Positions 1 to 7,228 of a DNA stretch of 11,978 bases are shown in pieces. How positions within the stretch are numbered: position 1 is the stretch's first letter; every line of letters starts with the position of its first letter. Made by a program: the position numbers and the translations under genes. The stretch comes from Verrucomicrobiota bacterium (GTDB lineage: Bacteria; Verrucomicrobiota; Verrucomicrobiia; Verrucomicrobiales; DEV007): positions 268-12,245 of the forward strand of contig JAHDIL010000016.1 of NCBI GenBank assembly GCA_020630835.1. Reading direction: 5' to 3'. The notes beneath the pieces were generated by a model that ran no database searches, was not told the DNA's origin, and saw only the letters and a list, made by a program, of their open reading frames with translations.

Positions 1-873
1 ATTTTACTGCTAAGCCCTGTGGCACCCGTCGAAATCCCGTTTGTGGTAGAGGAGGGGTTCTCTGCTTCGGTGTCTACGGCTGCTGAGATCAAGGCTTATA
101 GCCAGGCGGCGCAAGAAAGTGGTAAGCCGGCTAGGCTTCATCTGGTGATTGATACTGGTATGGGGCGCATGGGCTGCCAATTGGAGGAGGCGTCAAATCT
201 TGTTTCTCTCATTACCGACGATCCCCATGCTGAGTTTGAGGGGGTGAGCACCCATTTCCCGTCTGCTGACGAGGATGAGGCTTTCACCGAGAAGCAAATT
301 GCGTGCTTCCGTTCCTTTGTAGAGGAATTGCCCCCGTGCTTGAACCACCTCTCGAACAGCGCTGGTCTGCTCGCCTTTCAGCAGCAAATGCCCTTTGTGA
401 ATGTTGTGCGCCCCGGTTTGGCGATCTATGGAATTGACCCTCTTGCAAAGAATTCTAGCGATTTACGGCCAGCTCTCGAGATGGTTACGGAGGTAACCCT
501 CTTGCGAGATATTCCAGCGGGCACGTCGATCAGTTACGGGCGCACCTATGTCAGCGGGCGCCCTATGCGGGTGGCGACCTTGGCAGCGGGCTATGGAGAT
601 GGGTATCCACGGAGCGTTTCTAATCGCGGGGCACAGGTGCTCATCGCGGGAAAACGGTGCCCTATTCTAGGGCGCGTAACGATGGATCAAATCGTAGCGG
701 ATGTCTCGCATCTAGAAGTAAGCGAGGTCGAACCTGGCTCTCAAGCCGTTCTGATTGGTAGGCAGGGCAAGGAAGAAATCTCCGCCACCGAGATCGCTAA
801 GTATGCGCAGACAATCCCGTGGGAAATTCTCACTGGGATCACGAGCCGAGTCCCTCGGGTCATCGTTGCGTAG
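1..873 (+). CDS. alr: Alanine racemase, C-terminal part (5' end outside window)
   Basis: PLP-dependent racemase that makes D-alanine for peptidoglycan. The frame is open from base 1, with no stop before the GTG at 19. The gene therefore starts upstream, and about 75-85 residues are missing, including the PLP-lysine region. The visible 290 residues hold family motifs in order: DTGMGRMG (about 51-58), VRPGLAIYG, SYGRTY, then AAGYGDGYPR with the catalytic tyrosine at visible residue 198 (bases 592-594), GRVTMDQ, and the terminal SRVPRV. The N-terminal remnant ILLLSPV suits the end of a barrel strand. One oddity: the lysine often found two residues before DTGMGR, which is carbamylated in Geobacillus alanine racemase, is a valine here. 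It lies 145 bases before rseP on the same strand. Confidence 0.93.
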   Translation: MLLLSPVAPVEIPFVVEEGFSASVSTAAEIKAYSQAAQESGKPARLHLVIDTGMGRMGCQLEEASNLVSLITDDPHAEFEGVSTHFPSADEDEAFTEKQIACFRSFVEELPPCLNHLSNSAGLLAFQQQMPFVNVVRPGLAIYGIDPLAKNSSDLRPALEMVTEVTLLRDIPAGTSISYGRTYVSGRPMRVATLAAGYGDGYPRSVSNRGAQVLIAGKRCPILGRVTMDQIVADVSHLEVSEVEPGSQAVLIGRQGKEEISATEIAKYAQTIPWEILTGITSRVPRVIVA

Positions 874-1018
874 GAGCGATGAGATAGATGAAGTCCAAGT
901 CGGTAGACGCTTGCCTTGCTTAGCTGTGCTTTTTGTTTACGTTTCGCTGAGATTTAGCTGAGACAAAACGGGGTGGTTGATCTACCCTCCCCTGCCCAAC
1001 CGTAACGCCCCTTACCTT

Positions 1019-2485
1019 ATGGAACTTATCCTCTCCATCCTACGAATCATCGGTATCCTATTTCTCGTCATCATGATGTTCAACTTAATGATCATCGTGC
1101 ATGAGTGGGGTCATTTTTTGGCGGGTCGCTGGCGTGGGCTTTACATCGATCGCTTCCAGATCTGGTTTGGTAAGCCGATTTGGAGTAAGACCATTAATGG
1201 CGTGCAATACGGACTCGGTAGCATCCCCGCCGGTGGTTTTGTCTCGCTGCCACAGATGGCGCCAATGGAGAGTATCGAGGGTAAAGTAGAAGGGGTGGAG
1301 AAATTGCCTCCGGTTAAGCCCCTGGATAAAATTATCGTGGCGTTCGCCGGCCCCTTGTTCAGTTTTCTATTGGCCTGTCTTTTTGCCGTAGTCGTTTGGG
1401 GAGTGGGTCGACCTGTTTCTGAGTCGCAACAGAATGCTGTAGTTGGTTACATTCAGGAGGGCTCAAATGCCGAAAAAGCCGGCTTGGAAAAAGGCGACCG
1501 CATCCTCGCGGTGAATGGGGAGCCGATCGTGCGATTCAGTGGGATGAACAAGTCTCTGCAGTGGGCCATCATTGCAGCGGAGACAGATCAGCTCACCCTT
1601 GATGTGGAGAAATTCGACGGTCAAAAGACTAAGGTTCTGGTAGAACGCCCCGCGGTAGAAAAAATCGAGCATGAAGGTGCGTGGTTCCAGAAGGCTTGGC
1701 ATACACTGACTAAGCGCCCGCCTCTGCCCGCTGTTGGTGTGGGCCCGGCTGCCGCACCGCTTGTCGCACAAGTTTTGGATGATAGTCCAATGGCCATTGC
1801 CGGTGTGCAAAAAGGTGACATCATCGTAGCCATAAATGGAGCGCCTATTCGCTATTCCTTCCAGGTGTTAGAGCGCAGTTGGCAGGAGGGAGAAACGGTG
1901 GATTTCACTCTTAATAGGAGAGGCAAAAAGGTTAATGTTGCTGTTTCACCGCGAGTTCCCGAGGTATTAAACGGCAAAGATCCGATCGCTCGGTTAGGCG
2001 TCATGTTTAATCGTGATGGCGTTCGCGAAGTCGTTAGGCAGACGCCAGTTTATCAGGTGAAGGCTGGGTTGACTTCCATGGGTAATATGTTGCGTGCCCT
2101 GGTGTCTCCGAATACTTCCATCAAGGCTGGGCACATGAGCGGCCCTGTCGGCATCATGGGAGTCTTTTATGACCTGTTCCAGATGCCCAGCGGTTGGAAA
2201 CTTGTCCTCTGGTTTGCTGTTATCCTAAATATCAACCTAGCGATCTTAAATCTCCTACCGTTTCCGGTTCTCGATGGTGGGCACATTGTGATGGCGCTGC
2301 TCGAATCGATCCGAAATCGTCCTATTCATCCGCGCCTGCTGGAGGGGGTGCAGACGGCATTTGTGCTCGTTCTCTTTTCTTTTATGGGTTACGTAACATT
2401 GAAAGATGTCGGTGATCGTGTGGGTCGTTTAGGTGGTGAGGAAAAGAAGACGTTTGAGTTTCGACCGATAGACCAAGCGCAATAG
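1019..2485 (+). CDS. rseP: RseP-type site-2 intramembrane zinc metalloprotease with two PDZ domains
   Basis: Membrane-embedded protease of the S2P/M50B family. In well-studied bacteria it cleaves anti-sigma factors or remnant signal peptides within the inner membrane. From the ATG at 1019 it has 488 residues, close to the family's 450 or so. The first membrane helix carries the zinc motif HEWGH (residues 28-32). Two PDZ domains follow, with cores near 141-170 and 247-275, each with a KGD and a VNG/INGxPI signature. The last part has NLLPFPVLDGGH with the zinc-ligand aspartate at 419. A TTG at 977 would add 14 residues (IYPPLPNRN...) ahead of the hydrophobic helix. I prefer the ATG because the protein then starts at the helix, as is usual. 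No Shine-Dalgarno sequence precedes either start. The 145-base gap upstream shows no convincing terminator or promoter. ispG follows after 27 bases. Confidence 0.95.
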   Translation: MELILSILRIIGILFLVIMMFNLMIIVHEWGHFLAGRWRGLYIDRFQIWFGKPIWSKTINGVQYGLGSIPAGGFVSLPQMAPMESIEGKVEGVEKLPPVKPLDKIIVAFAGPLFSFLLACLFAVVVWGVGRPVSESQQNAVVGYIQEGSNAEKAGLEKGDRILAVNGEPIVRFSGMNKSLQWAIIAAETDQLTLDVEKFDGQKTKVLVERPAVEKIEHEGAWFQKAWHTLTKRPPLPAVGVGPAAAPLVAQVLDDSPMAIAGVQKGDIIVAINGAPIRYSFQVLERSWQEGETVDFTLNRRGKKVNVAVSPRVPEVLNGKDPIARLGVMFNRDGVREVVRQTPVYQVKAGLTSMGNMLRALVSPNTSIKAGHMSGPVGIMGVFYDLFQMPSGWKLVLWFAVILNINLAILNLLPFPVLDGGHIVMALLESIRNRPIHPRLLEGVQTAFVLVLFSFMGYVTLKDVGDRVGRLGGEEKKTFEFRPIDQAQ

Positions 2486-2512
2486 TGAAAGGCATCCTTT
2501 ACGCGCCCCATC

Positions 2513-4312
2513 ATGCCACGTTCCTACCATAATGATTCGCCGCTTTCCTCGAGGCGCCGAGACTCCCGGGCGGTTGACATAGGAGGGGTTGTTGTTGGCG
2601 GTGATGAACCGGTCGTCGTTCAGTCGATGCTCACCAGCGATACTCGGGAGACTGAAGATTGCGTAAATGAGGCGCTAGAGCTGGCGGCTGTCGACTGCCA
2701 GATCGTGCGGGTCACCGCGCAGACGCGGAAGATCGCTGAGAATCTAGAGAACATCGTTGCCGGCTTGCGTGAGCAGGGCTGCGAGGTGCCAATCGTTGCT
2801 GATATTCACTTTAAACCAGATGCCGCCTTAGAGGCCGTGAAGTGGGTCGATAAAGTGCGAGTGAATCCAGGCAACTACGCGGATAAGAAGAAATTTCAGG
2901 TGCTGGAATACACCGATGAGGAATACGAAGAAGAGTTGGAGCGTATCCGCGAAGCTTTCTCTCCTTTGGTGGAAGAGTGTAAGGCCCGAGGCGCTGCTAT
3001 GCGCATCGGAACCAATCATGGGTCCTTGAGTGATCGCATCATGAATCGTTTCGGCGATACTCCGCTAGGCATGGTGGAGAGCGCCCTCGAGTTTGCCCGT
3101 ATCGCCCGGGATATGGATTTTCATCAATTCGTTTTCTCCATGAAGGCGAGTAATCCTAAAGTAATGGTCGCGGCCTATCGTCTCTTGGTGGCGAGGTTGC
3201 GCGAACTAGGGGACGATTGGAACTACCCGATACATCTGGGTGTCACCGAGGCCGGGGATGGTGAGGATGGGCGTATCAAGAGCGCTATCGGCATCGGTTC
3301 GCTACTTGCTGACGGCATCGGTGACACTATCCGAGTTAGTCTAACCGAGGACGCTATTCATGAAATCCCGGTGGCGCGAGCTCTCTCGGAAACCATCCGT
3401 CTCCACCGCGAACGAGCTTCGGTGACGGGTGGCGTTCCTGAGCTTTCTTGGGAGGACGCCGGGTTTGACCCATTTGACTATCAGCGGCGCTCGACGGATC
3501 GCATCGAGATTCAGGGTGTGCCTCTGGGCTCAGATGAACTGGTGCGAGTGGTCACGAGTCGGGAGAAGTGGGATGCGGTGGCTCATAAACTGCCGCAACT
3601 AGGAGATTTTCAGCCGGAGTTGGTTTTGGAGGAGAGCGGCGTAATCGCTGTGGATCCGCGCGACGAAGAGTCCCTGACCCGTCTCAATCAGGAAGGTGGT
3701 GCACAGCTCGTGACGGTTGCCGATGGGCTTGATTTGCCCGTCATCCCTGCTTTTCGCTTGTTGGCTGCGAAGCTGCAGGGTCGTCACCCGATCCTGCTCA
3801 AGGATACGCTTTTCCCATCCACGAATCCAGAACGCCCTTTTCTAGAGACCCTTCTTGAGGCAGGTGTGAACATAGGTTCCTTACTCTGCGACGGCATTGG
3901 CGATGCCATCATTGTTCAGGGGGAGCAAGCACCCGGTCAGTCTCTGCGCCTCAGTTACAATATCCTCCAAGCTGCAGGCACTCGTATTTTTAAAACAGAT
4001 TACGTAGCCTGCCCTAGTTGCGGGAGGACGCTGTTTAATTTGCAGACGACAACGCAGAAGATCCGCGAAGCTACGGGTCACCTAAAAGGGGTGCGTATCG
4101 CGGTCATGGGCTGTATTGTGAACGGTCCGGGTGAGATGGCGGATGCTGACTTCGGTTATGTCGGTGGGGCACCGGGCAAGATAAACCTCTACGTTGGCAA
4201 GGAAGCCGTGAAGTTTAATATTCCCGAGGACGAAGCCGTCGAACGACTGATCGATCTCATTAAAGAGCACGACCGCTGGGTAGAGGCTCCCGAGCCTGTC
4301 GCAGCCATTTGA
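2513..4312 (+). CDS. ispG: 4-hydroxy-3-methylbut-2-enyl-diphosphate synthase, long three-domain form
   Basis: Penultimate enzyme of the MEP isoprenoid pathway. It reduces methylerythritol cyclodiphosphate to HMBPP with a 4Fe-4S cluster in the cytoplasm. The protein has 599 residues, against about 370 for the short E. coli type. The N-terminal TIM barrel is recognised by VVVQSMLTSDTRET, ADIHF, VRVNPGNYADKK and GTNHGSLSDRI. A central segment of roughly 200-230 residues (about 280-490) matches the extra domain of the long form known from plants, Chlamydiae and Bacteroidota. The C-terminal iron-sulfur domain has Cys500, Cys503 (CPSCGRT), Cys534 (MGCIVNGPGE) and the conserved Glu541, so all cluster ligands are present. 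It sits between rseP and an FAD oxidoreductase. ispG next to rseP is a common pairing, often with dxr, which is not seen here. The ATG at 2513 has no clear ribosome binding site. Confidence 0.96.
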   Translation: MPRSYHNDSPLSSRRRDSRAVDIGGVVVGGDEPVVVQSMLTSDTRETEDCVNEALELAAVDCQIVRVTAQTRKIAENLENIVAGLREQGCEVPIVADIHFKPDAALEAVKWVDKVRVNPGNYADKKKFQVLEYTDEEYEEELERIREAFSPLVEECKARGAAMRIGTNHGSLSDRIMNRFGDTPLGMVESALEFARIARDMDFHQFVFSMKASNPKVMVAAYRLLVARLRELGDDWNYPIHLGVTEAGDGEDGRIKSAIGIGSLLADGIGDTIRVSLTEDAIHEIPVARALSETIRLHRERASVTGGVPELSWEDAGFDPFDYQRRSTDRIEIQGVPLGSDELVRVVTSREKWDAVAHKLPQLGDFQPELVLEESGVIAVDPRDEESLTRLNQEGGAQLVTVADGLDLPVIPAFRLLAAKLQGRHPILLKDTLFPSTNPERPFLETLLEAGVNIGSLLCDGIGDAIIVQGEQAPGQSLRLSYNILQAAGTRIFKTDYVACPSCGRTLFNLQTTTQKIREATGHLKGVRIAVMGCIVNGPGEMADADFGYVGGAPGKINLYVGKEAVKFNIPEDEAVERLIDLIKEHDRWVEAPEPVAAI

Positions 4313-4324
4313 TCGAATATACTC

Positions 4325-5416
4325 ATGTCTGTTGCAAAAAGTCTTCCACCCGTCGCCGTCAGTGGTGCGGGAGTTTCCGGGCTAGGTGCTGCTTGGGAGC
4401 TAACCTGCGCGGGCCATGCAGTTGAGGTTTTTGAGAAGAGCCGCGGGCTTAGCGGGCGGGCGGCCTCACGCAGCAAAGAGGGGTGTCGGTATGATCACGG
4501 TGCTAACTACTTCACTATCGACAGCGATGAGCTAAAGGAGCTCATCTTTGAGAGCCTCCCTACCGAGGATCTTATCAAGGTGCAGGGTGATATCGCTGTG
4601 TTCGATGCTTCGGGAGCTATCTCTCCCGGTGATCCTAGCCAGGGGACAGGTGAAAAGTGGAACTACCGAGGAGGAATCAACACTATCGGTAAGCTGATGG
4701 CTGAGTCGATAGGCCTAGTCGTTCATCACCAAAGCCGGATTACCGGCGTGCGCTGCGATGAGGAGAACGGCCAATGGTTCTTGCAATCCATGGGAGAACA
4801 TGAGGGGCGGGAGTCCCTGTTGGAAGATGGTCCGTTCTCGCATGTTGTGGTTAGCATCCCAGGACCGCAGTCTCTTACGCTCATTGAGTCCAGCGAGTTT
4901 GACGAGGATTTGCAGGAGCAGCTTGTCTCGGAACTGGAGCCGATAGAATATGCATCTCAGTTCAGTTTTCTGCTGCACTTTGTCGAGGACATATCCTTTC
5001 CAGAACATACTTATGCCTTACTCAACGTTGACCGAGGCCATGACATCTCCTGGATCAGCTACGAGAACGGGAAAGAAGGGCGGATCCCAGACGGCGAGCA
5101 TTTATTGGTAGTTCAGATGTCGCCCGAATGGTCTTTCAGTCACTTCGATGACGATCAGGAAACATTGCAGGCCGGGCTCTTCTCTGCTCTTTCTAACGTT
5201 ATGCCAAATTTGCCCAAGACGGATTGGATTGATTCTCAGCGTTGGAAATTTTCTCTCCCTCAGAGCGAGGCGCTGGAACCCCGCTTGGCCTCTCTTGGGA
5301 AGGAGCAGGGGCTCTGGCTTACTGGTGATGTCTTTGTTGGGAAGGGCCGCGTTGGGGGAGCTTTGGAACGAGGCTTGCAGTTAGGCAGAGAGCTGGCGGC
5401 ATGGCTCGAGGACTAA
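4325..5416 (+). CDS. Renalase-like NAD(P)/FAD-dependent oxidoreductase
   Basis: Predicted soluble flavoprotein of the amine oxidase/renalase superfamily. The substrate is unknown. The 363 residues begin with an FAD-binding Rossmann motif, GAGVSG (14-19), followed by the ribose-binding acidic residue Glu37. Next come the family sequence EKSRGLSGRAASR (37-49) and YDHGANYFT, which is typical of the COG3380-type renalase-like group. Near the C-terminus LTGDVFVGKGRVGGALERG (332-350) is the second FAD-contact motif, placing a Gly-Asp pair at 334-335. No signal peptide or membrane helix is visible. It starts 12 bases after ispG and ends 42 bases before selD, so it is probably co-transcribed with them. 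That gives no firm clue to function. Amine oxidase or dihydronicotinamide-isomer oxidase activity is possible by family but cannot be assigned from sequence alone. Confidence 0.85.
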   Translation: MSVAKSLPPVAVSGAGVSGLGAAWELTCAGHAVEVFEKSRGLSGRAASRSKEGCRYDHGANYFTIDSDELKELIFESLPTEDLIKVQGDIAVFDASGAISPGDPSQGTGEKWNYRGGINTIGKLMAESIGLVVHHQSRITGVRCDEENGQWFLQSMGEHEGRESLLEDGPFSHVVVSIPGPQSLTLIESSEFDEDLQEQLVSELEPIEYASQFSFLLHFVEDISFPEHTYALLNVDRGHDISWISYENGKEGRIPDGEHLLVVQMSPEWSFSHFDDDQETLQAGLFSALSNVMPNLPKTDWIDSQRWKFSLPQSEALEPRLASLGKEQGLWLTGDVFVGKGRVGGALERGLQLGRELAAWLED

Positions 5417-5458
5417 AGCTTTCTCTTGATTCTTGTCCTGCTGCTTTCACCTTTGGGT

Positions 5459-6511
5459 ATGAATTCAGTTCCGTTGACTTCCCTCTCCTCGTGCGGTGGG
5501 TGAGCCTCTAAGCTCAGCCAAAAGGCGCTCGCGCAAGTTTTGCGTGATTTACCCCAGTTTGAAGATGAGCGTCTGCTCGTGGGATCCTCCACCTCTGACG
5601 ACGCGGCTGTTTATGCCCTGAGCGATGATCTGGCTCTGGTGCAAACGCTCGATTTTTTCACCCCGATCGTCGATGACCCCTTTCTCTATGGTCAAATCGC
5701 CGCGACCAATAGTTTGTCCGATGTTTATGCGATGGGCGGTAAACCGATCACGGCGATGAACGTGGCGGCGATGCCGTCCAGTGAGATCGGTCCTGAGGTG
5801 ATCCGCGAGATTTTTCGAGGGGGATCAGAAAAGGTGAAAGAGGCGAGTTGCTCTCTCGCGGGCGGCCACACCGTCCGGAATACCGAGCCGCTATACGGAC
5901 TGTCCGTCACTGGTGTGGTCAATCCTAACCGCATGATGACTAATGCCGGAGCCAAACCGGGAGATCTACTGATGTTGAGCAAGCCGCTGGGCACGGGCAT
6001 TCTCGCTACCGCCATCAAGCGCAAGCTGCCCTATGAAAATTTGGAGCAACTCGTCGTTGAGACAATGCTTCGGCTCAATACGCCAGGGATGAAGCTGGCT
6101 GAGCTAGGTTTGGTATCCTGCGCTACTGATGTGACAGGATTTGGCCTGCTCGGGCACCTGATATCGTTGTGCCGAGCCAGCGGAGTTTCTGCTCATCTGG
6201 AGGCAAGTAAGGTTCCCTCTATTACCCCTCTCGTTCGCCGCTTGATCGAGGTGGATGATTGCGCACCAGGCGGCACGCACGAAAATCTAGAGACTGCTTC
6301 TGAAAACACGATTTTCTCTGAATCTGTGACGGAATCGGATCGGTTGATCCTCGCGGATGCCCAAACTAGTGGGGGGCTTCTGCTTTGCGTGCGGCGCGAG
6401 GACGAGTCACAAGTCGCGGACATCCTTGCGGAGGAAGAGAGTCTAGCCAATGTGGTGATTGGTGAGATCGGCGCCCTTTCCGAACAAGATAGTCTCGTGT
6501 CAGTAAGCTGA
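5459..6511 (+). CDS. selD: Selenide, water dikinase (selenophosphate synthetase), selenocysteine-containing
   Basis: Makes selenophosphate from selenide and ATP, the selenium donor for selenocysteine and selenouridine synthesis. The gene is read from ATG 5459 through an in-frame TGA (5501-5503) decoded as selenocysteine, giving 350 residues, the usual SelD length. The N-terminus reads MNSVPLTSLSSCGGUASK. Sec15 and Lys18 match the E. coli Cys17/Lys20 catalytic pair in spacing. Metal- and ATP-site residues follow at the same near-constant offset from E. coli: Asp48 (SDDAAVY), Asp65 (LDFFTPIVDDP), Asp88 (SLSDVYAMGGKP) and Asp224 (TDVTGFGLLGH). AGGHT and DAQTSGGLL are also present. The first ordinary start after the TGA is TTG 5540, but that protein would lack the catalytic loop. 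It lies 42 bases after the FAD oxidoreductase and converges with the minus-strand HTH gene, with 8 bases between the stops. Confidence 0.94.
5501..5503 (+). other. In-frame TGA recoded as selenocysteine (Sec15 of SelD)
   Basis: The TGA is flanked by codons for Gly-Gly before it and Ala-Ser-Lys after it, in the frame of the downstream SelD ORF. No other stop lies between ATG 5459 and the gene's terminal TGA at 6509-6511. The position corresponds to the catalytic Cys or Sec of all SelD proteins, with the essential lysine three residues later. A random nonsense mutation exactly there is unlikely. Cys12 gives a CxxU arrangement. Confidence 0.9.
5529..5547 (+). promoter_or_regulatory. Candidate bacterial SECIS hairpin of selD
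   Basis: An 8-bp stem pairs 5529-5536 with 5540-5547, seven Watson-Crick pairs and one G-T wobble, and closes a 3-base loop GTT at 5537-5539. The loop begins with G, the feature most conserved in bacterial SECIS apical loops, followed by T. The loop G is preceded by 33 bases after the TGA, inside the roughly 16-37 base window described for bacterial SECIS elements. It would be the SelB binding site within the coding region. Pairing was worked out by eye; folding energy was not computed. Confidence 0.7.
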
Positions 6512-6519
6512 TATTCCTA

Positions 6520-7047
6520 TTACTCGTCGGAGGCCGATTCTCTGGTCACCGTGGTCTTTCCCTGAAGGTTTTCTAGCACGGCCATGGGAGCGTCTACGCG
6601 ATAGCCGATCCAGAATAAGGCGATGAGTAGGGCTACTGCTAGTAATATTGTCACATTGAGCAGAAGCGGGATTCGTCTTCTAGCCGACTTTGGCTGGTTG
6701 ATGAGAGCTCTGCCTCGCAGCTTTTTTAGGCGCTTCCATCGCTTAATTAACGATGCTAGTAAGGGGGCTCTGCGTCGGGTCGAGCCCCAGGTATAGGCGC
6801 CCTGTGCCTCTTTGGCTACATCATGGTCTCGTAATTCTTCAGCCGCATCATCGACATCGACTCGCACGTGGTTTCCATAGCGGAGTAGGGCGCTGCGCGC
6901 ATACGGTAATCCGGGGAATTGGCCGTAGTCATCCTCCTCGATCCAACGAATCATGGCGGGGCTTAGATAGCAGAGTTTCGCAGCTTCAGCGATGCTCTCA
7001 TCGCGAACTTCTCTCGCGTGCCGCAGCTTTCTCCCGATTTTTTGCAT
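6520..7047 (-). CDS. RodZ-like helix-turn-helix membrane protein, short form
   Basis: A 175-residue protein with a cytoplasmic N-terminal HTH domain of the RodZ/Cro type (about 1-75). The HTH covers KLRHAREVRDESIAEAAKL, then SPAMIRWIEEDDYGQFPGLPYARSALLRYG, the pattern seen in RodZ. A strongly basic stretch follows (about 90-125, rich in Arg and Lys). One membrane helix lies near 126-148, and about 27 residues remain beyond it. RodZ links MreB filaments to the membrane and to cell-wall synthesis. The E. coli protein has 337 residues and a large periplasmic domain, which is absent here. The topology, HTH inside then a single helix, fits RodZ better than a free transcription factor. Transcription runs toward selD and diverges from the AsmA-like gene. 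A DNA-binding regulator anchored to the membrane is the alternative. The ATG at 7047 has no clear ribosome binding site. Confidence 0.8.
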   Translation of the reverse strand: MQKIGRKLRHAREVRDESIAEAAKLCYLSPAMIRWIEEDDYGQFPGLPYARSALLRYGNHVRVDVDDAAEELRDHDVAKEAQGAYTWGSTRRRAPLLASLIKRWKRLKKLRGRALINQPKSARRRIPLLLNVTILLAVALLIALFWIGYRVDAPMAVLENLQGKTTVTRESASDE

Positions 7048-7228
7048 TCGTGTTCACGATTAGCGTGCAGCTGCGAAATGGAAACAGAAAAAGTGGGAGT
7101 AGCGAGACGCTTTTTGCCTAAGCAAACGTCTGGGAACGCGTTTCGGCTATGGGGCTTGCTCTTTAGACCATTTTGCGTCATAGCTCTGTCTTGTCCCCTT
7201 TGATCCTTGGGCTCCCCCCCTTTGTCGA
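7048..7228. promoter_or_regulatory. Divergent intergenic region, likely holding both promoters
   Basis: These 181 bases separate the starts of the RodZ-like gene and the AsmA-like gene, so promoters for both directions are expected here by layout. I see no strong -35/-10 pair. TTGCTC and CATAGC near 7158-7186 have a 17-base spacer but match the sigma-70 consensus poorly. An inverted repeat AAACG...CGTTT (7124-7128 with 7139-7143) could be an operator but is short. A run of seven C at 7214-7220 lies 8 bases before the AsmA-like ATG, where a Shine-Dalgarno sequence would normally sit. Confidence 0.35.

Noticed and set aside
977-1018. TTG start at 977 for rseP
   Set aside because: It adds 14 residues unlike the family ahead of the first membrane helix. 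The ATG at 1019 fits the usual protein start.
874-1018. Possible terminator or promoter between alr and rseP
   Set aside because: Only short repeats (TTAGCTG twice) and a T5 run without a preceding stem are present. No supportable signal.
5540-5542. TTG as the start of selD (323 residues)
   Set aside because: It would delete the catalytic Sec/Lys loop. The upstream frame reads as the conserved SelD N-terminus through one TGA to ATG 5459.
7101-7115. AGCG-AGA-CGCT followed by T residues as a terminator
   Set aside because: The stem has only four pairs, and no plus-strand gene ends just upstream.
6753-7121. Plus-strand ORF of 122 codons across the RodZ-like gene
   Set aside because: It is antisense to a well-supported HTH/membrane protein and has low-complexity, Arg- and His-rich sequence without domains.
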